64,000 nucleotides of DNA from Metarhizium brunneum (taxonomy: Eukaryota; Ascomycota; Sordariomycetes; Hypocreales; Clavicipitaceae): positions 8,955,001 to 9,019,000 of the forward strand of contig NC_089422.1 of the NCBI RefSeq assembly GCF_013426205.1. The letters are read 5' to 3'. The position numbers and the translations under genes are program-made. Positions 32,888-42,374 of the stretch are shown piece after piece. The notes under the pieces are model-generated. The model was given only the letters and a program-made list of their open reading frames with translations. It was not told the DNA's origin and did not search any database. How positions within the stretch are numbered: the stretch's first letter is position 1; each line of letters begins with the position of its first letter.

Positions 32888-33925
32888 GTAGCTGGTGTAT
32901 CACGGGTTTTTATGGCATTATTTTCAAATAACTAATGGCATGACAATGTAGATTTGGATCTGCTACTCATGCAAGAACCTTGCCAATTGCCTCTGCTTCG
33001 GGCTTATTTACCATCATCCCTGTGACCTGCAACGTGTGTCCCAGGTTGCGAACGGACTCGGTAGAAACGTTGCGTATGATGTAGTCCTTGTAGTACTTCT
33101 TGCAAATGACAAATATTCTCCTATCTTGTTCGACCTTACAGCTCGTCACATTGACTGCTGCCTTACTCATGGGATTACAAGAACTCGCTTCGCGATTTGT
33201 GCAGGTAAGAGCAGGATCAGCTAACAACATTACCCCGCTACGGAACAAAAGCCGTCACGCAAGATGTCGTAGAATAGTGTCCTCATCAGAAAGGGGGACA
33301 GCATGTAACAAAGTAGTTGTAACTACCCAACACATGTAGGGATGCATAGTCTCTCCGGGTTGTCTTGCAGCATTGTCGCCGATTGTCGAGGATGTAGCGC
33401 TACGCTGGACTTCGTATAGATTGCCCGAGGTGGAGGCGGCGTGTTATCTTCACGTGACTTAGGCATGGAGTTGATTCCCAACATATTGCGACCTAAAGGC
33501 ACATGACAAGGAATATACCGCATCCTGCACTTTTTGACACGGCGCATTTTTACCTTAATGCCTCTTCGATGATCAAGTAGCGGCACTCGGTACTTCTAGC
33601 AGCGAAGCTCTGCTCGACCGCCGACGCTTGCAACCATCAAATTTAGTGCCTGAGGACCCCGCTCTTCTATTTCGCTCTATCTGATCCGCGACTGCAAACC
33701 ACCGATGACACTGAATTGCGTCCATTTATGAACATGGGGCGAAGGTCTGATCCTACAGTTGGCGCGCATCAGAGATTTAATTCAACGCGCCTTTACAGAG
33801 TACAGTTATGGCCTGCCTGGGAGTTGATGACCGTGTGTGCGTTTTGGTATTGAAACTAACGTCAACAGCGAAGAATTCTTTCCATTTCCCGAAAACCATG
33901 CTGACAATCTTATGATACGTGAAGC
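32888..33925. other. Intergenic, no gene supported
   Basis: Short open frames around 32967-33339 and 33323-33586 lack domain or intron support. Confidence 0.35.
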
Positions 33926-34323
33926 ATGTCGAAGATAACCAAGATCAAATGGCCACGGATGACCGACGATGATCTAAAGCAACATTGCAGGGAACAGGTA
34001 AGGAAGTCTTCATATATTCTGCGAAAGCGAAATTAATAAGACGTTCCTAGTTACAATGCGGCGAGTGCAGCATTACCTGGAGACATGATCTCCCAAAGGG
34101 TACACGAATACAGCCTCCCGCGAATACTTTCTTAATTGTTATCGATGTACCCGAAAACAAGGGCGCGATCCGCGTGTTCGATAGCACAGCCGACAAACAT
34201 CTCGGTACCGTTGGCACCGAAGATGCTGGGTATATGGTCGGGGTGCCCTGGGATATTAACTGGTGGTTCAGAGTCTCAGGTTCATTGAACGTGGGGTATA
34301 TTATGCATCAGGAAGAGAACTGA
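33926..34323 (+). CDS. Small two-exon orphan, 114 aa
   Basis: Exon 1 33926-33997 (MSKITKIKWPRMTDDDLKQH...), intron GTAAGG...TTCCTAG (33998-34050), exon 2 34051-34323. Exon 2 has no early ATG, so it is easily missed, yet it is open for 91 codons and protein-like: LQCGECSITWRHDLPKG, ANTFLIVIDVPENKGAIRVF and MVGVPWDINWWFRVSGSLNV. The C-terminal half looks like a small beta-rich fold with aromatic residues. No family was recognised. The stop lies 7 nt from the stop of the convergent gene at 34331. Confidence 0.65.
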
Positions 34324-34330
34324 TAACTTT

Positions 34331-35061
34331 CTATATTTTTGCTCGTTGCATTGCAAAGTGATTTGTCAACTCCGGAGAAATAGGGATAATGACAAAAGAA
34401 TGAACTGCTTCGGCATATGTATCTATTAGATAAACCCGTCCTACTTCTTGCCCTGAATTTACGATCTCCCGGACATCTTCCCATCCAAGTTCATAAGCAT
34501 CTCCAGTAAATTGTGAGGCTGCAGTTGCAGCAGCTTCAATACGACGAACTGTCGAAGTGCTAGACAAGGAGGCAGGTTCTCCACGTTGTGAGGCACCTGC
34601 AGCCATCTGGCTTGGCTGATGATCTAGTAAGTCAGCACAACGATGACATGGGAGAACTAGAAAGACTCACTTTTGGCTGAGAAAATGCAGGCTATGGTCT
34701 CAAGCTCTGTCTTGGCAAACTCTCTCTCCCGTTCTTTCATTTTGACTGGCAGATCGACACGCAGGCGGTCCCTCATGCCAGCTACGGCTGATACACCGAG
34801 CCCTGCTGCAGAAATAACGACTCCTGCCGGCCCCATAAATTGTTTGACTCGCAGCAAAAATTCTAGGTACCGCGATTTGTTTGCCTCTCCAGGGCATCCA
34901 GGTGGTGGCCGGCCCGCTGCCAACAGTGCGAAGGCGTCGCCTACTCTGGCCTCCTCGGGGTCCTTTAACTTCCCGCGATTCTTTATAGCGATGGAAACAT
35001 CAACGAGCTTGTCCACTATGTCGATGACTGACGTTAGCTTCTTTTGCGGCATCGTTGACAA
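34331..35061 (-). CDS. Orphan protein with a Gly/Ala hydrophobic segment, 227 aa
   Basis: Exons 35061-34671 and 34623-34331; 47-nt intron GTGAGT...TTACTAG; phase closes. The N-terminus is helical (LTSVIDIVDKLVDVSIAIKN). A hydrophobic segment, GPAGVVISAAGLGVSAVAGM, could be a membrane hairpin or buried helix and is followed by charged helix (KMKEREREFAKTELETIACI). The C-terminal part contains WEDVREIVNSGQEVGRVYLI. The start at 35061 has a second Met three codons on. No family was recognised; the N-terminal helical unit followed by a hydrophobic stretch vaguely recalls fungal HeLo-like effectors, but no diagnostic motif was seen. Confidence 0.7.
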
Positions 35062-35618
35062 TGAAACATTCGATCGTGGGGTGAAGGTCGAAAAGAGTCG
35101 AGAAGAGTCGGAATCGGTCGCGAATGGTCATAAATAGTCAAAGCTGAAACTGCCCTTTCGGAGTAACAAAGGACCGAATTTTGCCGATTTCGGCTGATTT
35201 CGACCAAAATCGACCAAAGTCGGCCAACCATAACGGGGCAGGGCCATCATTACAGGTCTCAAATCACACATTCGAGTGACACTCGCCTACCGGAACGCCT
35301 ATTCTCCGCATGTCATCTATCAAATTCTATTGTTTTATACGGTAATTTACATGAATGCTACTCTAATGGTGATGTGGCTTGCAGAAAAATTGTTGGTTTG
35401 CATCAGAAAAGGAGCTTGCTGATCAATTCATGCATGAAAACTAGCCCAGAGGAGCCATCTGCCATCCCAAAGCTGATGTACGGAGAATTCGTGAGGCAAG
35501 AGATAAGAGAATTTCGTATATAACGTCCGACTGTATCTGCTGGAGCGGTGAAAATTTAAGGCACAGATTCATACCAGTCTACATTCACTTGTAATCATTC
35601 TCTATAACTATTTCACAA
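35062..35618. other. Divergent promoter region with repeated TCGACC/GTCGAAA words
   Basis: Between divergent genes starting at 35061 (-) and 35619 (+). Positions 35085-35230 carry several related words (AGTCGAGAAGAGTCGGAATCG; GATTTCGGCTGATTTCGACC; ATCGACC; GTCGGCC) in both orientations, perhaps a cluster of binding sites. No gene seen. Confidence 0.4.
35517..35523 (+). promoter_or_regulatory. TATA box of the 35619 gene
   Basis: TATATAA about 100 bp upstream of the ATG. Confidence 0.5.
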
Positions 35619-36429
35619 ATGGCTGAACATACCATACCTCAGACAGAGAAAGGCGAAGAAGTGTACGTCGGCATTAACCCGTCAACCCGTATTTATGATC
35701 AAAATGTAGACAGAGGATTAGCACCATCAGCTGGGTAATGATCTATGCTCCTCAGCGTATTATACGTTGCTGACAAGTAATAGGGATTCTTCAGGGCCCC
35801 GATCTGGCAATCCAGAGCACAGGCATACGCCCGGATCCCTTCCAATGGTAGAACAAAACCACATTTCACACTGCGCAGGAAACGGTGAATATGAGTCAAT
35901 TCCCCTCCCCTAACTGACGCTGATCTTGTTTGGCAGTAAATCAACGCAGCACTGATATTCCAGGTAATGTCTCAGGTCAGTGAAACCAGACGAAATCATT
36001 AATTTCATATTTCTAGCTTCAACCTCCCAAGGCTCGCGAGATGAAGGTGTAAATCAGGAAGAGAGCCGCGATGATAGTCTTCACGAACACAAATCCACAA
36101 CATCGAAAAGTCCTACCTCCCCCCTCTCTGCTACCGACGACAAGACCGAAACAGATGTGACGGATTATGATGATGTAGATGAAGACTCTGGTATGGATAT
36201 CAACACTGGCCTACCACCGTTTTCAGGGTAAGATTACGGCAACGCAAACGCGTTGCTTGTTGGGCCATGATTTATGGAATATAGAGCTTGGGAATTTTGG
36301 CTACTGGTACAGGTCACTCATTCAATTCTACGTACGAATAATACAGGAACAGAATTCCAACTATCGGCATTTCTCGTCATGCATGCTCGGGCACTTCGTG
36401 TTGTTGTATATTTTGGGCGACTCCTGTGA
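35619..36429 (+). CDS. Acidic orphan with GMDINTGLPPF motif, five exons, up to 199 aa
   Basis: Exons 35619-35734, 35784-35884, 35937-35963, 36017-36227 and 36285-36429; all introns have GT/AG and a consistent phase, so the chain is open throughout. The protein is Ser/Thr/Asp/Glu-rich and probably disordered: VYVGINPSTRIYDQ near the N-terminus, SRDDSLHEHKSTTSKSPTSP, then DVDEDSGMDINTGLPPFSG. If the last intron is retained, translation stops (TAA 36229-36231) directly after GLPPFSG, making the motif the exact C-terminus; the spliced form adds a hydrophobic tail. The motif is shared with the genes at 19.1 and 37.2 kb. Exon 3 is only 27 nt. The 3' end is uncertain. Confidence 0.55.
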
Positions 36430-36542
36430 TTGATTGGACAGCGGACCCAGTTTTTTAAGTCACGCGAGTCTGCATGCGTGATGACGGGATCAAGACTGTT
36501 TTCGCTTTGGACAGTCGCTAGTTACCGCAGCCCATCGACACG

Positions 36543-36552
36543 TATATATAAA
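36543..36552 (+). promoter_or_regulatory. TATA box of the 36603 gene
   Basis: TATATATAAA, 50-60 bp upstream of the ATG. Confidence 0.55.
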
Positions 36553-36602
36553 GACTGGATGCTCAACAAACTTCTCGTGAAATTTGCAACGAAACAAACA
36601 CG

Positions 36603-37145
36603 ATGGCTGAAGACAATCGTTACCAACTCCTTGAGCTCGACACGCCGGACGGCCTTCAAGACAATATTGTTAAGAGTCTAGTCGTCCACTCCACAAAGAC
36701 CGTAGATGAGCGGGGTCGACAGTTATGGATTTACGACGAGACGCTCCCAATCATGATTTACACCAGCATACTGTTGAAAAAGGTAGGCACACACGCCGTT
36801 GGATAACAGAACTATGCTAAAGTAGAAAAACAATAGGATGCATCTATTAACGATGTTATTGCCAAACGAGGGCTTGCAGTCTGTCCCATGGAAAAGGCTG
36901 CAAGAGTCGTGCGTACTGGGGATGGAAATGGTGAATATCATGAGGCGCGCTCCGGCTCTATTGCCATAATCACTCCAATCACGCATGATAAGGTGCCGAT
37001 TTGGTTGGCAGCAATAGGGGAGCCTTTTTCAGAGAACAAATTTGTCGAAGCTAGTAAAAAGGACAAGCTGGTTATATTTCCAGATACAAAATTCCGTCTT
37101 AGAGTACCATATTATCTAATGGTACGGTCGGTGCGAAACGTTTAG
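36603..37145 (+). CDS. Small two-exon orphan, 162 aa
   Basis: Exons 36603-36782 and 36837-37145; intron GTAGGC...TGCTAA...CAATAG; phase 0 at both edges. Content: MAEDNRYQLLELDTPDGL, QLWIYDETLPIMIYTSILLK, then DVIAKRGLAVCPMEKAARVV, IAIITPITHDKVPIWLAAIG and KLVIFPDTKFRLRVPYYLM. Alternating hydrophobic strands suggest a compact beta-sandwich-like domain. No family recognised. It ends 43 nt from the stop of the convergent 639-aa gene. Confidence 0.7.
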
Positions 37146-37188
37146 GATAGCCGCAATTGAATTCAAAGATCTTCAAATTTATGGTAAA

Positions 37189-39282
37189 CTAGACTTGCAG
37201 GAAGACGCCACCACTGGAGGAACCTTGCGCTCCAAAGGAATCCATAGCCATGAGGTTCGCCCAATCGAGAGAAAGTTGCGAGTCGAATTGCGGAAGACGA
37301 TCATTCGTATCCATGCCTTCGAAATCGATATCTGTCTAAAAGTTAGTCGACCACAATTGCGGTCCAGATTGGGATGCATCAGAATATATTTGAACTGGCT
37401 TGGCATACCGAAAAAACCAGGAGGAAATTGCGGATCAAGGGGCGGGAGCCCTTGAGAAATATCCATTCCCCCGGTCAGCGGTGCAGCCTGGCCGCTGGTG
37501 TTCTGGTCAAGCAGATCAACTGGCGACACTGGCTGCCGCGAGTCATGATGAAAGCTTGAGCCATCAGATCTCTTGTCCTGTTCATTTCCAGAGGCTCGCT
37601 TTCTCTTGACCCCTTGCTTTGACCGGCTGTCTAGTAGCAACATTTCCACTATCATGTACACCACGTCTGTCGGAGCCGTCAAGAGCTCTTCTTGCGATGA
37701 TGTTCCATTTAATATCCTTGAGGCGAGCTTTGCCATACCATGCTTCTCCTTATCCCCCTCGAAGCTCTGTAGGTACGTTTCCTTGTTGCAAGACATGTAC
37801 TTCGCAAGCCTCTGGGCATTGTGCAGGATAAAATCCGTCGACTTGTCTGGCGAATTGCTCCCAGACTCGCTATTAGCATAGTCAACATTGTTGTTGTTAT
37901 CATGACTACCGTCATGACTTCTGGCTTGTTGCGATTGTGCACTAAACTCGTCGAGTATCGTGCTAGGAAGTCTCTCAGTGTAGATGTTTGTAGTGGCGTT
38001 TGCGAAAGCAGGAAGCTTTAAGCTCTGGCACAGATCCTCATAACGGCCCTTTTCTCCTTCATACCACCAGTGAAAGGCTACTGGGTTTAACACTGGAATG
38101 GCATCTGAAATGGCATCTGCTTCAGTTTCTCTGGCTGTAGCAACGAACCTCCTCAATGACAAATCAATCAGGGCGACAAGTCCATCGTAAAAATACCTTT
38201 CGTTATCCGCGCCTTTAATGGCAGTATTCCCAAGCCGCGCTACGCCAAAGCCTCCAACTTTGAAAATTAGCAACGTGGTGTCTTGTCGTGTTGGTAAGAA
38301 AGCCTACCTTCTAGGAAGGTGAATACAGTAATCGCCACACTCCCATAGTATTCAACCAATCTTGAAATCGCTTCTAAGATTCGGTCAAGGGCACGACCAC
38401 AAAGATATTTGGATCCGTTGTCTCTGGCCTTCCGCGCGTTCTCAAGTTCCGTTATACCCGCTATATAGTTTCCCACATTTTTTATAGAAGCCACGCTCAG
38501 CTCCAAGTCCTTAGTTTTAGAAGTCGTTCTGGCGCATATTTGGTCTATTGGCGTTTTGTCACTCTTCAATCGCATCCACAGACGCATGAGCTGGCCAGTT
38601 TCGATAGGGTGCTCATTTCTTGCAGACGTGTCAAAGCATTTTCGGATGGTCCTTAATCTTTTGGCTTGATTTCCTTGAGGCTTACTGACAAGAATCTGTA
38701 TGCCTCTGACGAAAGCCTTGGCTGTCGTGAGCATGCGATGCTCCAGACTGCGGTCCTTTTTGATGGCCACTTTCCCGGTCAGGGTTTTTGGGGCAGGCTC
38801 GGGTCCTGGTATAGTAGATGGCAATACAGATTCTTCGGTTAAACCTTGTGACACTGAATTTGTCGATGTTGAGGCCGGTAGAAGGGTTGTTGTCGTTGGC
38901 CGATGTTGTGAGTCAACCTGCTGTTCAATCACTTCGATATCTCTATTTCAAAATTAATCAACTGTCTTGGTTATTGAAGCAAGACGTACAAGTCAGGACC
39001 AAACCAACTCCGTGGCTTGAAGATTTTCTCCCTTGTATCATCCTGAGGAGCATCAGGGCTTTGTATGAACAGCTTGAGGCTGCATTTTACGAGTGGAATA
39101 TCGTCCTGGTCAAATAATTGAATGTTGAAATGCTCTCTGATGGTGTGTCCCTGGGCGCTATAAGACCGACGCAACGCCCAGTTGCTGTCAGATTCCTGGT
39201 CTTGAACGAAAGAGTTCGCAAAGTCGGCATCATCGAACAACCCATCTCGAAGGTACCTCGCAAGGAGGTCGAGACCACTCAT
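37189..39282 (-). CDS. Orphan protein with C-terminal GMDISQGLPPL motif, 639 aa
   Basis: Four exons: 39282-38990, 38942-38308, 38257-37409 and 37331-37189; introns GTACGT...AAATAG, GTAGGC...CAAAG and GTATGC...CTAAC...GACAG; all phases close to 639 aa. The N-terminal domain (MSGLDLLARYLRDGLFDDAD...SWFGPDL) precedes a Pro/Thr/Ser linker, then a helical middle (LMRLWMRLKSDKTPIDQICA, GLVALIDLSLRRFVATARET, PVAFHWWYEGEKGRYEDLCQ). An Asn/Ser-rich stretch and basic KRKRASG follow. The C-terminus carries GGMDISQGLPPLDPQFPPGF, then a weaker second copy, FEGMDTNDRLPQFD, encoded by the last exon. No family was recognised. The last intron is strongly supported because read-through gives nonsense while splicing restores the acidic motif-containing tail. 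Confidence 0.75.
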
Positions 39283-39506
39283 TCTGATCTTTGGACAAAG
39301 GATATGAGAGTGAAAATGAATAGAGCATTTTGGGAGCGGACGGCGAGCCTACACTGAAGAAATGTGTAATGACGGGTTTTTCCATTGCCCCGATGTGCGT
39401 TCCTTTGATCGGCCTTGTTCATGAACCCAGCTAACATGAAATGTACAGAAGAGCAGGGGATTGTCTTGGTCGCATGGCGGTCGGCCACCATTAGGGGGAG
39501 GGAGAG

Positions 39507-39559
39507 GGGGGTGCAGAATGTTTTACACAAACGATTCTGTAAAACATTGTGCACGCCCC
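39507..39559. repeat. Strong hairpin (inverted repeat), 16+ bp stem
   Basis: GTGCAGAATGTTTTAC pairs with GTAAAACATTGTGCAC across a 12-nt loop; flanking GGGG and CCCC extend the stem with one mismatch. Could be a small foldback element, a transcript terminator-like structure or a small-RNA precursor. Nothing else distinguishes these. Confidence 0.6.
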
Positions 39560-39885
39560 TTCTTGGTTGCTTGGTGTTGAACGACCGCAGTCCAACACAA
39601 CTGCATGTACTAGCAAGGCTTGCATCGTTCAATTTGGAGCCAATGATAGATGCAGTACCGATTCCCCGACGCACTAGTAAGGATTGCTGGTCATTACAGC
39701 CGTCTGATTTGGCCGTCACGCAATACCAGTGAGACTCTCCTATCGAGGCAGAGAACTAACCAGTTCGATGGTAGTCAAGAGGGTCGGGTTTGGGCCTTCC
39801 AGCGATAGCCCACATGCTCGTTGGATGAGACCTCATCTTCGACCCTGGCCACCGAGAACAATCAAATGGTCGTCTACAGAAGACC

Positions 39886-39925
39886 TTATAATGAGGCTGT
39901 CCCTGCAGCAATGGCGGTGAGCTGG
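39886..39925 (+). repeat. Dispersed 40-bp module, copy 1
   Basis: ATGAGGCTGTCCCTGCAGCA, then ATGGCGGTGAGCTGG, matching 41323-41362 at about 34 of 40 positions in the same orientation. Confidence 0.55.
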
Positions 39926-40452
39926 CGGCCATTCCGGAGCAGACGATAAATCCGCGACTAAACACGGAATTTGTGCTAGTTCTTAGCTGCGGTGCTTCAA
40001 ACCCAGCTCCTATGGCTACCATGGATGCGACAGATTGGGAATCGATAACTGCAAAGGCAATGGGGAAGTCCAACGGCAGGGTGGCTGCTTGGTAGGCGAG
40101 TGTCCGATTGCTACTGGTGTCAAAAACGGCAGGACTCTTCGTTATAGTTCCAAAACAGTGGAGGAGAGGCCAAATATGGTGTAGCAAACAGTATGCTATA
40201 ACAAAATCTCTGTATTCATCCACCGCCTCCTTCAATTCACCCGCTCGTAGACTGTTAATCGCGGGCGTCCACAGATGCCAGGCCGTATCTCATGATGCCC
40301 ATTTCAAAGTGAAACAATCCTCAACGAATTTTTCGCCTCTATGCATCAATTTGGGCACTCCACCAAATATTATAGCACAGAGCTGTGCGTGAGGCCATCA
40401 CGTATATTGTCGCGTAGGGGCGGTTGGTTTTTTTCTCCCTGCGTTACCTGGC

Positions 40453-40459
40453 TATAAAA
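40453..40459 (+). promoter_or_regulatory. TATA box of the 40585 gene
   Basis: TATAAAA about 130 bp upstream of the ATG, followed by a pyrimidine-rich leader. Confidence 0.5.
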
Positions 40460-40584
40460 TCTCTTTGACTTTTCGTCTGGGGCCTTTCCCGTTTCCTCCA
40501 AACCTGACCTGCTGCCCATCAAAATATCTTTCATTCTTTTTTTCCCCTCCAAAGTCTTCCCAAAGACCAATAAAAATACCGCCA

Positions 40585-41195
40585 ATGCATAAGACAGAGC
40601 ATAGTATTTGCCTTCACTGCTGCACTATTTATGATACCGAGGCATGCCGATGCAACGAAGAAGTCAGCTGTACACAAAACGTCCTATTGAGATTCGAATT
40701 CGGACCATGCTCCACTTGTGAAGATGTTCTACACAATGGTCTGGCAATTAAAGGATCTACGCTCGTTCTGGGTTGGGCTGCCCGCGCCTTCGTGGCAAGC
40801 GGCGACGACCTTGATTCCTTTGCCGTTGAAGCTGCGATCAGGATGTCTACGGAACGCTACTATGCGGACTCGGCCCGATTTAACTTTGAGCAAGAAGTTA
40901 AAATTTTTTTGAGAGATCTCCAGCCGTCACGGATTGATCTCCGTCATTGGACCTGGAACAATATTGCCGGAAAATATAACGATGATGCGTGGATAAATCG
41001 TTTTATGAATTTTGTAATAGAGATTGCACGCAAAATGACCTAGAGGTGTCACAGCCACAGACAAGTTCCTGCTGTTGTAGTCCACAACAATCACATTACG
41101 GCTCCTTTTCATACCGGCGCAAGGGCCCCTTGTCATCATCATCTCCTCCAGCTGATACACGCATTATTGAGACCTCTCCCAAGTCAGGAAGTTGA
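40585..41195 (+). CDS. Cys-rich small orphan, 187 aa (two-exon model)
   Basis: ATG 40585 opens MHKTEHSICLHCCTIYDTEA and contains several Cys (CLHCC, CRC, FGPCSTCEDVL), perhaps a metal-binding or secreted-type knot, although no signal peptide is seen. The rest is helical (FNFEQEVKIFLRDLQPSRID). A 47-nt intron, GTAATA...GCCACAG (41014-41060), joins phase 0 to a Ser-rich tail (SSSSPPADTRIIETSPKSGS) ending at 41195. Without splicing, translation stops at 41043 (152 aa). The start at 40585 was chosen because the upstream leader is pyrimidine-rich and carries the TATA box. No family was recognised. Confidence 0.6.
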
Positions 41196-41322
41196 CCGAG
41201 TCCGAAATGGTATAACGAAAGGGGTGAGAAGGGGTTGAGCAGGGAAATATACGGGAATGGGCCTCATATCCGGCCCTAGCATCAGAGGACAACTCATTGT
41301 TGAAGACCTTTGAGTCAACTAC

Positions 41323-41362
41323 TTAAAATGAGGCTGTCGCTGCAGGAATGGCGGGGAGCTGG
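41323..41362 (+). repeat. Dispersed 40-bp module, copy 2
   Basis: Partner of 39886-39925. It spans the first possible start codon (41348) of the membrane protein, which weakens that start in favour of 41402. Confidence 0.55.
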
Positions 41363-42374
41363 ATGCATTTTTATTCATACTTCTCTTCCACCTTTGATAT
41401 CATGCAGTCACACAAAACTCCAGCCTTGTCTTTAACACAGCAAATCGGGCTGACAATCTGTTCCATTTTACAGCTCTCGATTCTTAGCACAGCAGCAATA
41501 TTAAGAAGCCTATTATCTGGACGCTCATCTAAAACTAGTTTCTGGTACTGGACAAATTTATGTACGTTGTATTTTTCCGTTATTGCTGGTTTAGTGGTGG
41601 GTGCTGTCTTGATGGTGGCGACATGGTGTGAACTAGGGGAGCATTCGGTGGAATATTGGGCGGATTGCGAGTTATCAGTGATGCTGCTCTGGAGTATGCT
41701 ATTAGAGGTGAGTATACATTGACTAGGAAATGGGCAAAAGACTGAACCTAATCCAGAGTATCGTATTGGCTGGTCTGATAGTGACGGCTTTTGGGAGAAC
41801 CAAAGCCCAAGGGGTCATGATGAAGGGACTTTTACTAGGTCTATCACTTACTGGGATCGGGTTGCTATCGGCAGACTTCCAATTTAGATCATCGTCACGA
41901 CTTTTGCCGACGTCAGCTATAGCTGCTTTTCGAGGATCTATGATGCTATCATGTTTCATTGTGCGCCTCGAAGGAGTTAGACGAGGTATAGAGGCAAAAT
42001 CCCAGAACTGGAAGCTTTGGCTTTCTCTGGACATTCGAAGTTGCTTCGAGATCGCCACCTTTGGGTTTTCTTTGATCTCATTTTACGATGTCTTAGCATC
42101 ACGCATAAACTATAAACTGGTGAGATGTTCTTCCATCATCAACCTGCATACGCTGACAGGGTAGGTTCAAAACGGAATGTTCACAGTCATCGGAATTGTG
42201 AACCTTATCACGGGATTTAGGAGATATCGCCAGTGCAGGAGTGAGGAGAGAGACACCAACAGGCGGCAAATGGCTGGTGAAGATACGACGGATGGAGTTT
42301 TACTTTGGAATAGGCCAAAAACAAAAAATACGTCAAGTGATTCTGAGATCGAGCTGGTACCAAAAGATGTTTAG
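41348..42374 (+). CDS. Multi-pass membrane protein of unknown family, about 231-249 aa
   Basis: Exons 41348-41707, 41757-42119 and 42165-42374; introns GTGAGT...ATCCAG and GTGAGA...GGGTAG, phase 0 throughout. Hydrophobic spans: QQIGLTICSILQLSILSTAA, LYFSVIAGLVVGAVLMVATW, SIVLAGLIVTAFG, LLLGLSLTGIGLLSA, EIATFGFSLISFYDVLA and MFTVIGIVNLITGF, so five to six spans. The C-terminal tail is charged and probably cytosolic (RQCRSEERDTNRRQMAGED). ATG 41402 (MQSHKTP) may be the true start, since 41348 lies in a dispersed repeat. No family was recognised. Confidence 0.7.

Larger units (their letters stand above)
39283..40584. other. Intergenic with a hairpin and a dispersed 40-bp module
   Basis: Reverse open frames 39279-39719 and 39756-40235 have no recognisable domain and no splice partner, so I do not call genes. 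Contains the hairpin at 39507-39559 and a short repeat at 39886-39925. Confidence 0.35.

Noticed and set aside
35980..37455. HeLo/HET-s-type prion domain in the GMDIxxGLPP proteins
   Set aside because: No HeLo helical signature and no HRAM, sigma or PP amyloid motif could be seen; the shared motif contains prolines unfavourable to amyloid.
39756..40235. A 159-codon reverse open frame
   Set aside because: Some stretches look protein-like, but there is no family match and no splice continuation, and the 40-bp repeat lies inside it.
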